NCBI GenBank assembly: GCA_964650885.1
Contig: CAZYXG010000002.1
Span: 62,001 to 126,000 of the forward strand
Source: JAPLFM01 sp964650885
GTDB lineage: Bacteria > Bacteroidota > Ignavibacteria > Kapaibacteriales > UBA2268
DNA: 64,000 nucleotides
Direction of reading: 5' to 3'
Of this stretch, positions 26,082 to 35,719 are shown one piece after another. Position 1 is the first letter of the stretch. Each line of letters opens with the position of its first letter. Position numbers and translations under genes: made by a program. The notes beneath the pieces were generated by a model that made no database searches, was not told the DNA's origin, and saw only the letters and a list, made by a program, of their open reading frames with translations.

Positions 26082-28267
26082 TAATTTAAGAATAATAATT
26101 CCCTGTATTTAGGTAATGGCCAAGTTGCATCGTCAGTAGTTTTTTCTAATTCATCTGCGTGCTTTCTTATTAAATCGAAATATGGCTTCACTTTTTCAAA
26201 GAACGCTTTTGCAGTGTCCGATTCTTTTGGTAAGTGGTGAGCAATATGTTTTTCATGTTTCATTTCTTCAATTAATCTTTGCATTTCTTTTAAGCTATGA
26301 GAAATAGATTTAATCATTGGCTTAATGATGTTCGCTTCTTCGTCCATACCAATTGAAATCAAGTCTTGCACATTGTGAATCAATTTACTTTGGTATTCTA
26401 TAACAGCTGGAATAATTTGAGTTGTTGCCATTTCTGAAATTATTCGAGATTCAATGTCTAATTTTTTGATGTATTCTTCTACATAAACATTGTATCTAGC
26501 TATGATTTCAGATTCATTATAAATACCATTATCTATAAAGAGTTTTTTCGATTCTTCAGTCAAATAGATTTCTAAAGCTTCTGGTGTAGATTTGATGTTT
26601 TTCAATCCACGGCTAGCAGCTTCATCTACCCACTCTTCGCTATAGTTATTGCCATTGAAAATGATATTATCAAGATCGGAAGCTAATTTTTTTAGCACTA
26701 TTTTAATTGCAGAGTTAGTTTCTTCGCCAGATTCGATTAATACTTCAACTTCTTTTTTGAATTTAACCAATTGGTCTGCCACCATAGTATTCAAAATAGT
26801 CATTGGGTTAGATACATTCACAGAAGAGCCAACAGCACGGAACTCAAATCTATTTCCAGTGAATGGAAATGGAGAAGTTCTATTTCTGTCAGTTGTGTCA
26901 ATGCTAAATGAAGCAATTTTGCTTAAATTCATATCCAAACTTGCAATTTCATTTTCAGTATTTTCAATACCGTTTCTGAAATCATCAATAACTTTTTGAA
27001 GTGATTCACCTGTATAAACAGAAATAATAGCAGGAGGAGCTTCATTTGCACCAAGTCTATGTTCATTGCCGACAGTAGCAATACTTGCTCTAAGTAAATC
27101 GCTATGATTTTGAACTGCTTTAATAGTGTTTATAAAGAAAGTTAAAAATCTAAGATTTTGACTTGGGTTGTCGCCAGGTGAAAGTAAGTTTTCTTGTTTA
27201 TCTGTGGCAATAGACCAGTTATTATGCTTTCCAGAACCATTGATACCAGCATAAGGTTTTTCATGGAGTAAAACTCTCAATCTATGTCTTTTTGCAATTT
27301 TATCAATAATATCCATCAAAAGTTGATTGTGGTCGGCAGCGACATTTACTGTTTCAAACATTGGAGCGCATTCAAATTGAGTAGGAGCTACTTCATTGTG
27401 TCGTGTACGAACTGGAATCCCCATCATTAAGCAATCGTCTTCAAAGTCGTGCATAAAGTCTTGTACACGTTCAGGGATAGAAGCAAAATAGTGATCGTCC
27501 AACTGTTGCCCACGAGCAGCATTGCTACCGAAAAGAGTTCTGCCACAAAGCATTAAATCTGGTCGTGCATTGAAAAGTGCTTCATCAACAAGGAAATATT
27601 CTTGTTCCCAACCAAGAGTTGGCGACACTTTTTTTACAGTAGAATCAAAATAACGACAAACATCGGTTGCTGCTTTATCAACTGCATTTATTGATTTCAA
27701 TAAAGGCGTTTTTAAATCTAATGATTCGCCAGTATATGAAATAAAAATAGCGGGAATACATAGTGTTTTGCCGTGAGCAGATTCCGAAATAAAAGCATAA
27801 CTTGAGGGATCCCAAATTGTGTAGCCACGTGCAGTTGCTGTTCCTCTAAGTCCACCAGAAGGAAAACTAGAGCCATCAGTTTCTTGCTTAATTAAATCAG
27901 ATCCATTGAAAGATTCAACTACGTTTCCTTTTGTATCGAAAGTGAAAAAAGAGTCATGTTTTTCAGCAGTTTTACCAGTCAATGGCTGAAACCAATGCGT
28001 GAAGTGGGTAGCACCATTATCCATAGCCCAATTTTTCATACCAACTGCCACAAAGTCAGCAGTTTTAGGGTCTATTTGTTCACCTGTTTCTATTGAGTTC
28101 ATTAATGAATCGTATGCTTCTCTCATTAAGTATTTTTTAATTGCTTCTGGCCCGAATACATTTTTACCAAAGTATTCAGAGATTGGTTTCCCTTGGAAGT
28201 TAGAAATAAAACGTGAATCAGAGCGGTCGGCATTTACCCTTTTAAGACTGTCGCTACGAATTGACAT
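26081..28267 (-). CDS. glnN: Type III glutamine synthetase
   Basis: ATP-dependent ligation of ammonia and glutamate to glutamine. At 728 residues it is far longer than type I enzymes and has the type III features: the N-terminal NVFGPEAIKKYL segment, the ATHFTHWFQPLTGKTAEKHD motif, ISYTGESLDLKTPLLKS and the GINGSGKHNNWSIAT ATP/ammonia site. The C-terminal domain (EMATTQIIPAVIEYQ) is the type III extension. Type III enzymes are typical of Bacteroidota and some cyanobacteria. No PII-like regulator is nearby. It overlaps the downstream OmpA lipoprotein gene by one base. Confidence 0.95.
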   Translation of the reverse strand: MSIRSDSLKRVNADRSDSRFISNFQGKPISEYFGKNVFGPEAIKKYLMREAYDSLMNSIETGEQIDPKTADFVAVGMKNWAMDNGATHFTHWFQPLTGKTAEKHDSFFTFDTKGNVVESFNGSDLIKQETDGSSFPSGGLRGTATARGYTIWDPSSYAFISESAHGKTLCIPAIFISYTGESLDLKTPLLKSINAVDKAATDVCRYFDSTVKKVSPTLGWEQEYFLVDEALFNARPDLMLCGRTLFGSNAARGQQLDDHYFASIPERVQDFMHDFEDDCLMMGIPVRTRHNEVAPTQFECAPMFETVNVAADHNQLLMDIIDKIAKRHRLRVLLHEKPYAGINGSGKHNNWSIATDKQENLLSPGDNPSQNLRFLTFFINTIKAVQNHSDLLRASIATVGNEHRLGANEAPPAIISVYTGESLQKVIDDFRNGIENTENEIASLDMNLSKIASFSIDTTDRNRTSPFPFTGNRFEFRAVGSSVNVSNPMTILNTMVADQLVKFKKEVEVLIESGEETNSAIKIVLKKLASDLDNIIFNGNNYSEEWVDEAASRGLKNIKSTPEALEIYLTEESKKLFIDNGIYNESEIIARYNVYVEEYIKKLDIESRIISEMATTQIIPAVIEYQSKLIHNVQDLISIGMDEEANIIKPMIKSISHSLKEMQRLIEEMKHEKHIAHHLPKESDTAKAFFEKVKPYFDLIRKHADELEKTTDDATWPLPKYRELLFLN

Positions 28268-28362
28268 AAAAATTGTAGTAATTAGTTGAAAAAATGTTTA
28301 CTAAATTAATTTAAAATTTTAAAAAATAAACCGTATAATTAGCTTATTTATTAACACTACAA

Positions 28363-28875
28363 TTAATCATCGTTTGCATCAGAAAAATATTTTTTAGGAA
28401 ATTCAATTGCTTCAAGTTGTCCAATTGAATTTGAAATTTCAGACCAAAACTCAGTATCAAATGAAATTTTAATAATTGTACAAGTAGGCACATGCCCAAC
28501 TATATCTTGAATAAGATCATTAGCTAAAAGGGTAATATCTGGATTATGACCAAAAACTGCTACTGAATCTATTGAATCATCGAGTTGTGAAATGATTGTA
28601 GGAATTTCCTTTTGCCCATTGGAATAGATATCTCTATTGAAAGTGATTTCGTTGGAATCAATACCAAATTCATCAGCAAAAAAGTTGGCTGTTGTCATAG
28701 CTCTAACGGCAGGGCTAGAAATAATTTTTTGTGGAATTTCAAATAATTCTTTGAATTTAGCTGCCATAAAAGGTGCATCTCTCAAACCTCTTTTGCTAAG
28801 TGTTCTTTCAAAATCTTTTAATTGAATATCGCCCCAATCCGATTTGGCGTGTCTTATTAAGAATAGGAATTTCAT
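28363..28875 (-). CDS. SixA-like histidine phosphatase
   Basis: A 170-residue member of the histidine phosphatase (RHG) superfamily. The catalytic R8-H9 lies in FLIRHAKSDWGD, a SixA-type motif, and a second His occurs in AVFGHNPDITLL. E. coli SixA removes phosphate from the histidine of phosphotransfer domains; here a similar role on signalling or PTS proteins is a family inference. It starts one base after the HpnD-like gene stop and so is probably in the same unit. Confidence 0.87.
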   Translation of the reverse strand: MKFLFLIRHAKSDWGDIQLKDFERTLSKRGLRDAPFMAAKFKELFEIPQKIISSPAVRAMTTANFFADEFGIDSNEITFNRDIYSNGQKEIPTIISQLDDSIDSVAVFGHNPDITLLANDLIQDIVGHVPTCTIIKISFDTEFWSEISNSIGQLEAIEFPKKYFSDANDD

Positions 28876-29781
28876 TTAACGGTTTAGCCCGAATCTATTA
28901 ATGAATAATTTTATTGATAGCCAATGCTTCAATGCAATAAGTATTTTGTGGAAACCATTCACTTTAATTTTCTTTTCGAAAACATTATAGTTGTTTAACT
29001 CAATCTTTTCTAATAATCTATAGTAAATCGAATCCATAATTTCAGCAGGAAATAATCTATATTTCTCATCTGGTCGTAGTGAAGTCCTTGCTTTATGGTA
29101 GTAATCTCTTACTCTTTGACATTCAAATTTCATAAGATTTATAAAATTATCATTGTAAAGTTCTGAGATTAGGTCTTCTTCTGAATAATGAAATCTTTCC
29201 AAATCTTCTTTAGGCAAATATATATAACCTCTATCTTTATCAACTTTTATATCACGAAGAATATTTGTTAGTTGCAAAGCATAACCCAAGTTGATTGCAT
29301 AGTTCTTTGTTTCTTCATACTTATACCCAAAAATTTCAATTGCCATAAGACCAACAACTGAAGCAACATTATAGCAATATTCTTTCAATTCACCAAAAGT
29401 GTTGTATCTATTTTGAACCAAATCTCTTCTGCAACCATCAATTAAGTTAAGAAAATACTGCTTTGGAATAACAAAGCGTTCAATAACATTAGCAAGTTTT
29501 AGTATGATTGGATTGTTATCCTTAAATAGATATATCTTATCAATTTCTCTTTCCCACCAAGCTAATCGAGCAAGTTTTTTTTCTAATACTGTTGTATCGG
29601 GTGTAGGAGTGCTATCTACAATATTATCAATATAGCTACAAAAAGCATAGATAGAAGTGATAGCTCTTTTTTCTTCGAGTGGGAGAAATGAAAACGAATA
29701 CAAAAAGTTAGAACTCTCCAACTGTGGCGGAGAGACATTTTCGTAGGATGCTAATTCTATTTGAGTAACTACTTGATTCAT
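28876..29781 (-). CDS. Squalene/phytoene synthase family, HpnD-like
   Basis: A 301-residue head-to-head prenyltransferase. The two Asp-rich motifs are D52-N-I-V-D56 in YAFCSYIDNIVDS and DIKVDKDRGYIYLPKEDL. The second motif, followed by RGYIYLP, fits the HpnD group, which makes presqualene diphosphate from farnesyl diphosphate on the hopanoid/squalene route. It follows the HpnC-like gene by 7 bases. HpnE, which completes the three-enzyme squalene route, is not in this window. Confidence 0.87.
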   Translation of the reverse strand: MNQVVTQIELASYENVSPPQLESSNFLYSFSFLPLEEKRAITSIYAFCSYIDNIVDSTPTPDTTVLEKKLARLAWWEREIDKIYLFKDNNPIILKLANVIERFVIPKQYFLNLIDGCRRDLVQNRYNTFGELKEYCYNVASVVGLMAIEIFGYKYEETKNYAINLGYALQLTNILRDIKVDKDRGYIYLPKEDLERFHYSEEDLISELYNDNFINLMKFECQRVRDYYHKARTSLRPDEKYRLFPAEIMDSIYYRLLEKIELNNYNVFEKKIKVNGFHKILIALKHWLSIKLFINRFGLNR

Positions 29782-29788
29782 TTAGATA

Positions 29789-30748
29789 TCATCTCGATAG
29801 AATTTTTTGATGCAATAAAACGTTAGTAATAATTATGATTAAGTCAAATTTAACTAATTTAGGTCTTATTTCAAATATATTTTTAGTTTTTCTTAGCTTT
29901 TTAATCATTAAAAAGCCACTTTCTATAATTATAGCAATTTCCAGTTTCAAACGATAGCTTTTTAAATTCTTAACTAATTGAGTACCATCTAATAGCAAAG
30001 ACTCAGTATAATTATAAAGTTCATCGAGCATTGCTTCGGAATTGTTTTCTTCGTCAGTCAAAACAAACAAGTCATCAGTCATTGCTATTTGAATATTGTA
30101 TTCATTCATTATTTGCTTAGGAATGAAGAGTCGTTTGTTTCTTAAATCAATGCTTAAATCTTGCCAAAAGTTAATTAGTTGCAAGGCGGTACAAATCTTA
30201 TTGGAAAAAGCTATGTTGGATAATAAATTTTCACCGAATAAACTGAGGACTAATTCACCTATAGGATTGGCAGAATTATCGCAGTAATCTAATAAATCGT
30301 CATAAATATTAGCTTGGAAATCAGCATTCCCATTTTCTCTTTCTATATCCCAAATAAAAGCAACTATTAGTTTTTTGAATAAGTTAATATCAATCAGTTT
30401 TTTATGTATTGTATCAGCTAATGCATTGAAGATTGGATTGTTACTTTGATTACCTAAATAGACCTTCTCTAAATTATTAACGAAATTATTCAAACAATCT
30501 ATTTTATCGCTTGAGCTTATTTCTTTCAATTCATCTGAAATATCATCTGCTATTCTAGCAAATGAATAAATTGCATAGAAATGTTTTCTTTCTTTTTGGG
30601 GTATAAGCACACTTGCGACAGGGAAATTCTCATAGTGAGATGTTGCAATTTTTTCGCAAAACGAATAACTTTCACTAATGTTATTGGAGCTGAAATTAGA
30701 ACAGTTTAATTCAGTTAAAGATATATATTCTTGACTACTAAATTGCAT
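29789..30748 (-). CDS. Squalene/phytoene synthase family, HpnC-like
   Basis: A 319-residue homologue of HpnD. It has the first motif D68-D69-I-S-D72 in YSFARIADDISDE and the second WQDLSIDLRNKRLFIPKQIM; NKRLFIP is typical of HpnC, which turns presqualene diphosphate to hydroxysqualene. The N-terminal 35 residues are Ser/Asn-rich and longer than usual. It is divergent enough from HpnD that the pair makes a coupled HpnC-HpnD module. It lies 2 bases after the metalloprotease gene stop. The final squalene cyclase is not visible here. Confidence 0.85.
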   Translation of the reverse strand: MQFSSQEYISLTELNCSNFSSNNISESYSFCEKIATSHYENFPVASVLIPQKERKHFYAIYSFARIADDISDELKEISSSDKIDCLNNFVNNLEKVYLGNQSNNPIFNALADTIHKKLIDINLFKKLIVAFIWDIERENGNADFQANIYDDLLDYCDNSANPIGELVLSLFGENLLSNIAFSNKICTALQLINFWQDLSIDLRNKRLFIPKQIMNEYNIQIAMTDDLFVLTDEENNSEAMLDELYNYTESLLLDGTQLVKNLKSYRLKLEIAIIIESGFLMIKKLRKTKNIFEIRPKLVKFDLIIIITNVLLHQKILSR

Positions 30749-30750
30749 AA

Positions 30751-32457
30751 TTACTTTTCAATCACTGAAAGCTTACCTGAAACAACATCATCTTTAAATG
30801 CAACGGTGTAATAGTAAACACCAGAATTTAAATATTTTTCTGGGTTTGACAGCCTAATCACTTTTTTGCCATCTATTAATAACGTTTCACCAATTCCAGA
30901 AAAAGCAACAGAAAAGTCCAAGTTCATAATTTTGAGAGTTGGCATTTCAAAATCGAAAGGTTTATAGTTGCAAGGAGCTGAAAAATAGATTGAATTATCT
31001 AAATTCAATTTGATTGGGCTTGGAAAAGAATATGAAAAACAATCACTTTTTACTCCTGTTCTACTATAACTTTCAAAACAAGTATTGTCCGAACTTTCAA
31101 TATTACAGTAATAATTTAAGTTTTTGACCTTACTAAAGCCATTTTGATCGAAGTTTTGTAGTATAACCTTAGTTGCTGGATAGCCAGGTCTTTGAGTCAT
31201 ATCTGAGGAAATGTTTCCTAACTTTGCTTTTGCTAAATCAGAATTAGAGATAACAATATCTATAGTATCATTAGTATTAGTGTTGTTACTGATAACAATC
31301 TTTCTATATGCAAAAAAAGACATTGGCATAAGTTTGCGAGAGTAATTTTCAATTGGGGGTGCGAAGAATATGTTGTTATTGTAATTAGCAGTATCGAGCA
31401 AATTATCGTATCTCATTGCTGGCATCAAATCAGCATTGGCAAAATAGTTACCTTTAATGCTTTGTTTTCCAGTATGGTAAATCCATTCAGTATATTTGCA
31501 CCAATAGTAGTCCAATCGTTTCCCGCTAATCGAATAAGCAGCAGAATCCATACTGATAAATAAAGGGATTTTATTTGAAGATATTTCCCAAGTAAGTTTT
31601 AAGAAATTATCGCCAAGCAATTCGTACATCATCGTCCCAAAGGTAGCCAATGAATAACCTGAAATGAAATCACCATCTGCCAATGAGATAGAAGTTGAAT
31701 TTTTCATTAAGTAATTCATATACGAAGTGAAATCAAGCGATTCTGGGAAAAGTCTATTTTCCATGTGAGAGCTAGACATTTCAGGAATATTTCTATTCTC
31801 GTTTTGCCATGCATATCGGAATTGAATTGCGTGGTGAAACTCATGTGCAATCGTAATTTTTAAGCAAGTAATTGGTTCTTCAAAATAAGTTTTTGCATTT
31901 TTTCCAAATTCTATTAGACTTGAATCCGTTTCACTATAATTGTTGTCCAAAATTATATAAGAATAAACTTTTTTGAAGTCTGCACTGCCAGAGTTGTCAT
32001 CTGGAAAAGTAACTCCGTAATAACCACCATAAGTAACACCCAAATCAACTAAGTAAATATCGTAAGCTTTGCTCCCACCCAAGCCAGAGTCTGGAATAGG
32101 GGAGTTATAACCAATTTCAAGTACTTCTACTTGATAAACATATTCTAAATAAAAGTCCATAGAGTCAATATAGTCAGGAACTCCATTTGAATTTTCATCA
32201 ATAGTGATTATGCTATTTAAACCAGTTTCTGTATAATGGATTAGAAAGTTTTTATTTGAAGTTTCATGCCTTTTTTCTAAAAAATCCATATTGCCGCGAA
32301 ATGCCAAATCTTGTATAGATTGAACTTGAAGATTATTAGATTTTGAAGGTAGATTCAAATAAGTAGCACACTTCTTTGGAAGAGATTGAGTGTTTAAGCA
32401 CAGCAATAAGGAGTTCATTAATACTAATAAAACTAATGAACGTAAAGCATTAAACAT
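30751..32457 (-). CDS. Secreted zinc metallopeptidase-like protein with sorting tail
   Basis: A 568-residue secreted protein with a signal peptide (about residues 1-24). The zinc motif H205-E-F-H-H209 in ITIAHEFHHAIQFRY is the HExxH of metallopeptidases. Around it, the segments DIYLVDLGVTYGGYYGVT and SYIILDNNY resemble the MXAN_6640-type putative metalloproteases. The C-terminal about 75 residues end with GVYYYTVAFKDDVVSGKLSV, which looks like a type IX secretion sorting domain. A surface or secreted protease is therefore likely. The substrate is unknown. It is followed by the HpnC-like gene. Confidence 0.83.
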   Translation of the reverse strand: MFNALRSLVLLVLMNSLLLCLNTQSLPKKCATYLNLPSKSNNLQVQSIQDLAFRGNMDFLEKRHETSNKNFLIHYTETGLNSIITIDENSNGVPDYIDSMDFYLEYVYQVEVLEIGYNSPIPDSGLGGSKAYDIYLVDLGVTYGGYYGVTFPDDNSGSADFKKVYSYIILDNNYSETDSSLIEFGKNAKTYFEEPITCLKITIAHEFHHAIQFRYAWQNENRNIPEMSSSHMENRLFPESLDFTSYMNYLMKNSTSISLADGDFISGYSLATFGTMMYELLGDNFLKLTWEISSNKIPLFISMDSAAYSISGKRLDYYWCKYTEWIYHTGKQSIKGNYFANADLMPAMRYDNLLDTANYNNNIFFAPPIENYSRKLMPMSFFAYRKIVISNNTNTNDTIDIVISNSDLAKAKLGNISSDMTQRPGYPATKVILQNFDQNGFSKVKNLNYYCNIESSDNTCFESYSRTGVKSDCFSYSFPSPIKLNLDNSIYFSAPCNYKPFDFEMPTLKIMNLDFSVAFSGIGETLLIDGKKVIRLSNPEKYLNSGVYYYTVAFKDDVVSGKLSVIEK

Positions 32458-32489
32458 AGCTTAATTTGAATTGATTATTGAAGAATTGA

Positions 32490-32912
32490 TTATTTAAAAA
32501 TTTCTTTTAACATACCCCAAGTTCTCTTGATGCTATTCACATTGTGAGTAACAAATGTCACATCGGAGTAATTGGAAGAGTTATCAAAATTGACTGTCTT
32601 GATTCTGTAAGTGTAAAGATTACCTTCTACAGAAGCACCGCCGTTGTTTGCTTGTAAAAAAGCATCTTGATCGGCATACTTATAAATAGATCCGTCATTC
32701 TTTGATTTATGTGTTGAAATTTTTCGGAAAGTATAGTTATCGTTAGATCTTTCAATTTCGTAGTAGTTGACAGCGGCATCACCAGCGAATTTCCATTCTA
32801 TGTTTATAGCACTTCCTGTTGATTTTGCAGTAAATAAATCGAAGTTTAAATTTCCAGCAAAAGCAAAAACGCTAGCTATAAATAGCAATATTATTATTTT
32901 AAAGTTCTTCAT
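32490..32912 (-). CDS. Small secreted FN3-like protein
   Basis: A 140-residue protein with a signal peptide (cleavage near FAG, about residue 20). The mature part, with INIEWKFAGDAAVNYYEIER and NLYTYRIKTVNFDNSSNY, resembles a single fibronectin type III domain, as often found in the extracellular proteins of this group. It lacks a clear sorting domain. It has its own minus-strand promoter and is separated from the metallopeptidase gene by about 30 bases. Confidence 0.68.
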   Translation of the reverse strand: MKNFKIIILLFIASVFAFAGNLNFDLFTAKSTGSAINIEWKFAGDAAVNYYEIERSNDNYTFRKISTHKSKNDGSIYKYADQDAFLQANNGGASVEGNLYTYRIKTVNFDNSSNYSDVTFVTHNVNSIKRTWGMLKEIFK

Positions 32913-32939
32913 AATTGATAGACTTTTAGTTTACGAATA

Positions 32940-32970
32940 CAAAATTATTTAATTTTGTTGTAAAATTCAA
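32940..32970 (-). promoter_or_regulatory. Minus-strand promoter for the FN3-like gene
   Basis: On the minus strand TAATTTTG (32947-32940) matches TAnnTTTG and a TTG (32970-32968) lies 20 bases upstream. The ATG at 32912 is about 27 bases downstream. Pattern match only. Confidence 0.5.
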
Positions 32971-33028
32971 GTAGAATATTTACTAAACTGTAAAAAAGCT
33001 CAATAATGACAACCCTAATTAGAAAAAC

Positions 33029-34360
33029 ATGACTAGTTTATTTAACGAAAAAGATGAAAAGCTATTGCAAATATATGAAAAAAATTTGCAAAATAAACCT
33101 TTACCCGAAAGAGTTAGACCTTTGGTGCTTGATGATATCATAGGCCAATCCCACTTAATAGGGGAGAATGGAGTAATTTCAAAGCAAATCAAACAAGGCA
33201 AAATTCATTCAATGATTCTTTGGGGAGAACCTGGAACAGGCAAAACTACTTTGGCAAACATTATTGCAAATAGCTTGGACTTGGAATTTCTTTCACTTTC
33301 TGCTTTGGATTCGGGTGTGAAAGAATTGCGGCTTGCTATTAGCAAAGGTGAAGCTAACTTCAAACGAGGCAAACGCACTTTACTTTTTATTGATGAGATT
33401 CATAGATTCAATAAATCCCAACAAGATGGTTTGCTATCAGCTGTGGAAAAAGGTTTTGTAGTTTTAATCGGAGCTACCACAGAGAATCCTTCGTTTGAAG
33501 TGAATTCGGCTTTATTGAGTAGAAGCACTGTTTTCAAACTTAACTCTCTCACTAATGATGACATTAGGCAAATCCTTCAAAATGCAATTGCAAAAGATTC
33601 TTTGTTGAAAACAAAGAAAATTGAATTTGAAGACATTGAAATAATGATTGATTTATGTGGAGGAGACGCTAGAAGAGCTTTGGTTTATTTGGAAAATATC
33701 ATTTCTCAAATGAGCGATAAAGATGAAATATATATTTCAAATAAGTTAGTGAAAAGCGTAATCAATAAAAGTATTTCCAAATACGATAAAAAAGGCGAAA
33801 ACCACTACGACACAATTTCTGCTTTTATTAAGTCGATGAGAGGCAGCGACCCCGATGCTGCAATATTTTGGTTAGCAAAAATGCTGGATGCTGGAGAAGA
33901 TGCAATCTTTATTGCTCGTAGAATGGTGGTGTTCGCAAGTGAAGATATTGGAAATTCCGACCCTCAAGCTATTCAAGTGGCGATAAGTGTTTTCCAAGCT
34001 TGTCAATTAATTGGCTTACCTGAGTGTAGGATTAACTTAGCACAAGGAGTTACTTATTTGGCTTCTACAAACAAATCCAATGCTGCATATATGGCAATAG
34101 AAAAAGCTAGTGGTGAGATTCAAAAAGGAATTGATACAACTGTACCATTGCACTTAAGAAATGCACCTACGAAATTAATGAAAGAAATGAATTATGGTGT
34201 GGAATATCAATATCCACATTCTTTTCCATATAATTTCATAAAACAGGATTATTTCCCAAAAGGAATGAAAAGGAAAAAATATTATGAGCCAAGTTCGAAT
34301 GGTTTTGAGAAAAAGCTTAAAGAAAGGTTGGAAACACTTTGGCAAGAAAAAATTGATTAG
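33029..34360 (+). CDS. rarA: Replication-associated recombination ATPase RarA (MgsA)
   Basis: AAA+ ATPase that acts at stalled replication forks. The 443-residue protein has Walker A GEPGTGKT at residues 66-73, Walker B LLFIDEIHRFNKSQQDGLL, the sensor region IGATTENPSFEVNSALLSRS, and the C-terminal family-specific VVFASEDIGNSDPQAIQVA and PLHLRNAPTKLMKEM. The start context PERVRPLVLDDIIGQSHLIG is typical. It is divergent from the FN3-like gene. Confidence 0.95.
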   Translation: MTSLFNEKDEKLLQIYEKNLQNKPLPERVRPLVLDDIIGQSHLIGENGVISKQIKQGKIHSMILWGEPGTGKTTLANIIANSLDLEFLSLSALDSGVKELRLAISKGEANFKRGKRTLLFIDEIHRFNKSQQDGLLSAVEKGFVVLIGATTENPSFEVNSALLSRSTVFKLNSLTNDDIRQILQNAIAKDSLLKTKKIEFEDIEIMIDLCGGDARRALVYLENIISQMSDKDEIYISNKLVKSVINKSISKYDKKGENHYDTISAFIKSMRGSDPDAAIFWLAKMLDAGEDAIFIARRMVVFASEDIGNSDPQAIQVAISVFQACQLIGLPECRINLAQGVTYLASTNKSNAAYMAIEKASGEIQKGIDTTVPLHLRNAPTKLMKEMNYGVEYQYPHSFPYNFIKQDYFPKGMKRKKYYEPSSNGFEKKLKERLETLWQEKID

Positions 34361-34430
34361 TTTGGAAACTTACTTGAAAATCTAACGTTTTTATAATTGA
34401 TTATTTTTAATTTTGTAATTGTAACTATTG

Positions 34431-34438
34431 TAATTTTG
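34431..34438 (+). promoter_or_regulatory. TAnnTTTG element ahead of OmpA-type gene
   Basis: TAATTTTG lies 29 bases before the ATG at 34467 and fits the Bacteroidota -7 consensus. A TTTTG 15 bases upstream (34411-34415) is a weaker -33 candidate. Confidence 0.45.
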
Positions 34439-34466
34439 CAAAAAAATTAAGGAATTCTGTAAACTT

Positions 34467-35600
34467 ATGAAAAAATTTGTATTATCTATCTTCGTTGTAC
34501 TTACTTTGTTTATGAGTGCAAATGCTCAGAATAATTTAATAGTTGGTGCTGGTGGAGGGTTGGTTTATGGCGTAAACGAATCTCCAAAAAGAGATTTGAA
34601 TGGTGCTATTAGATTCAATGCTGTGCTTACAAATGCTTTTGGTTCATTTTTATCGCCAGAACTAGGAGTAAACTTTTTAAGCTTAAGCTCTAAAGAATCA
34701 AGTGTTTTTAAAACTTCAATTGCAAATATTGATTTGGGATTGCGTTGGTATTTTATAGAGTTAGGTGATTTTAAACCATATATTTACGGTGGTATTGGTG
34801 TTGGTTCATTCAATAGCAAATATAACTATTGGCATTCTGAATTCATTACAAAAGATGGTGCAGACTTAGATAAGGCAAATGGTACTGCTTATGGCAATCC
34901 AAATGAAACAGTTTTGCGTGGCGAAAACTATAACGAAATGAGAACTGACATTTTGAGCAAAGCTGGTGGAAGAGATGCATTCTATGTTAATGGCGATAGA
35001 ACTTCATTGGATGGTGCATCTAAAGGTACTGTACTTTTAATTCCTATTGGTGGTGGGGTTACTTATCAAGTTTCAAGAGATTTTAATGTAAATCTTGCTA
35101 TTTATAATTATTTCACAAATAGCGATGAAATTAATCCTTATGCAGACGGTGTTAAAGATGCTTTTTGGTCTGGATTACTAACAATAAACTATAACTTTGG
35201 GAATATCTTCGGCGATAACAACGATGAAGAAGATACTCCATTTCCAAATTTCATAATGGGAACAAGTTTGAATTTGGAAACAGTTACTTTTGAAACTGGT
35301 AGCAGCAAATTAGATAAAGAATCTAATAAAATCTTGCGAAGAGCTTTTGTTACTATGAACGATAACCAAACTATTGAAGTTAAAATCGAAGGTCATACCG
35401 ATGATGTTGGAGATTCACAAATGAATATGAATTTATCGATTGAAAGAGCTGAAGTTGTAAAAAAATGGCTTGTTGATAAAGGAATTTCGCCAAGTAGAAT
35501 ATCTGCAAGTGGTTCTGGTTCAACTAAACCATTACTTTCAAATGATTCTCCTGTTAATAGAGCTAAAAATAGAAGAATTGACTTTATTAGAACTAAATAA
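34467..35600 (+). CDS. OmpA-family outer-membrane protein
   Basis: A 377-residue protein with signal peptide (about residues 1-20, ending ANAQ). Residues 25-260 have alternating beta-strands of an outer-membrane beta-barrel (LIVGAGGGLVYGVNES, DLGLRWYFIELGDFKPYIYG). An acidic stretch (DNNDEEDTPF) links to the C-terminal OmpA domain (VEIKIEGHTDD-like: KIEGHTDDVGDSQMNMNLS, then NRAKNRRIDFIRTK), which binds peptidoglycan. It likely ties the outer membrane to the wall. It has its own promoter and terminator. Confidence 0.88.
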   Translation: MKKFVLSIFVVLTLFMSANAQNNLIVGAGGGLVYGVNESPKRDLNGAIRFNAVLTNAFGSFLSPELGVNFLSLSSKESSVFKTSIANIDLGLRWYFIELGDFKPYIYGGIGVGSFNSKYNYWHSEFITKDGADLDKANGTAYGNPNETVLRGENYNEMRTDILSKAGGRDAFYVNGDRTSLDGASKGTVLLIPIGGGVTYQVSRDFNVNLAIYNYFTNSDEINPYADGVKDAFWSGLLTINYNFGNIFGDNNDEEDTPFPNFIMGTSLNLETVTFETGSSKLDKESNKILRRAFVTMNDNQTIEVKIEGHTDDVGDSQMNMNLSIERAEVVKKWLVDKGISPSRISASGSGSTKPLLSNDSPVNRAKNRRIDFIRTK

Positions 35601-35629
35601 TTCACTATTTAGTTTTCAAAATTTAATTG

Positions 35630-35663
35630 ACCCATTTGACTTTATAGACAAATGGGTTTTTTA
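35630..35663 (+). terminator. Intrinsic terminator after OmpA-type gene
   Basis: ACCCATTTG (35630-35638) pairs with CAAATGGGT (35649-35657), loop of ten bases, followed by a T-run. Confidence 0.85.
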
Positions 35664-35719
35664 TTGAGGTAAGAAATAGATATTTTTACATTCAAAAATC
35701 AATCTAATTATGAATTTGT

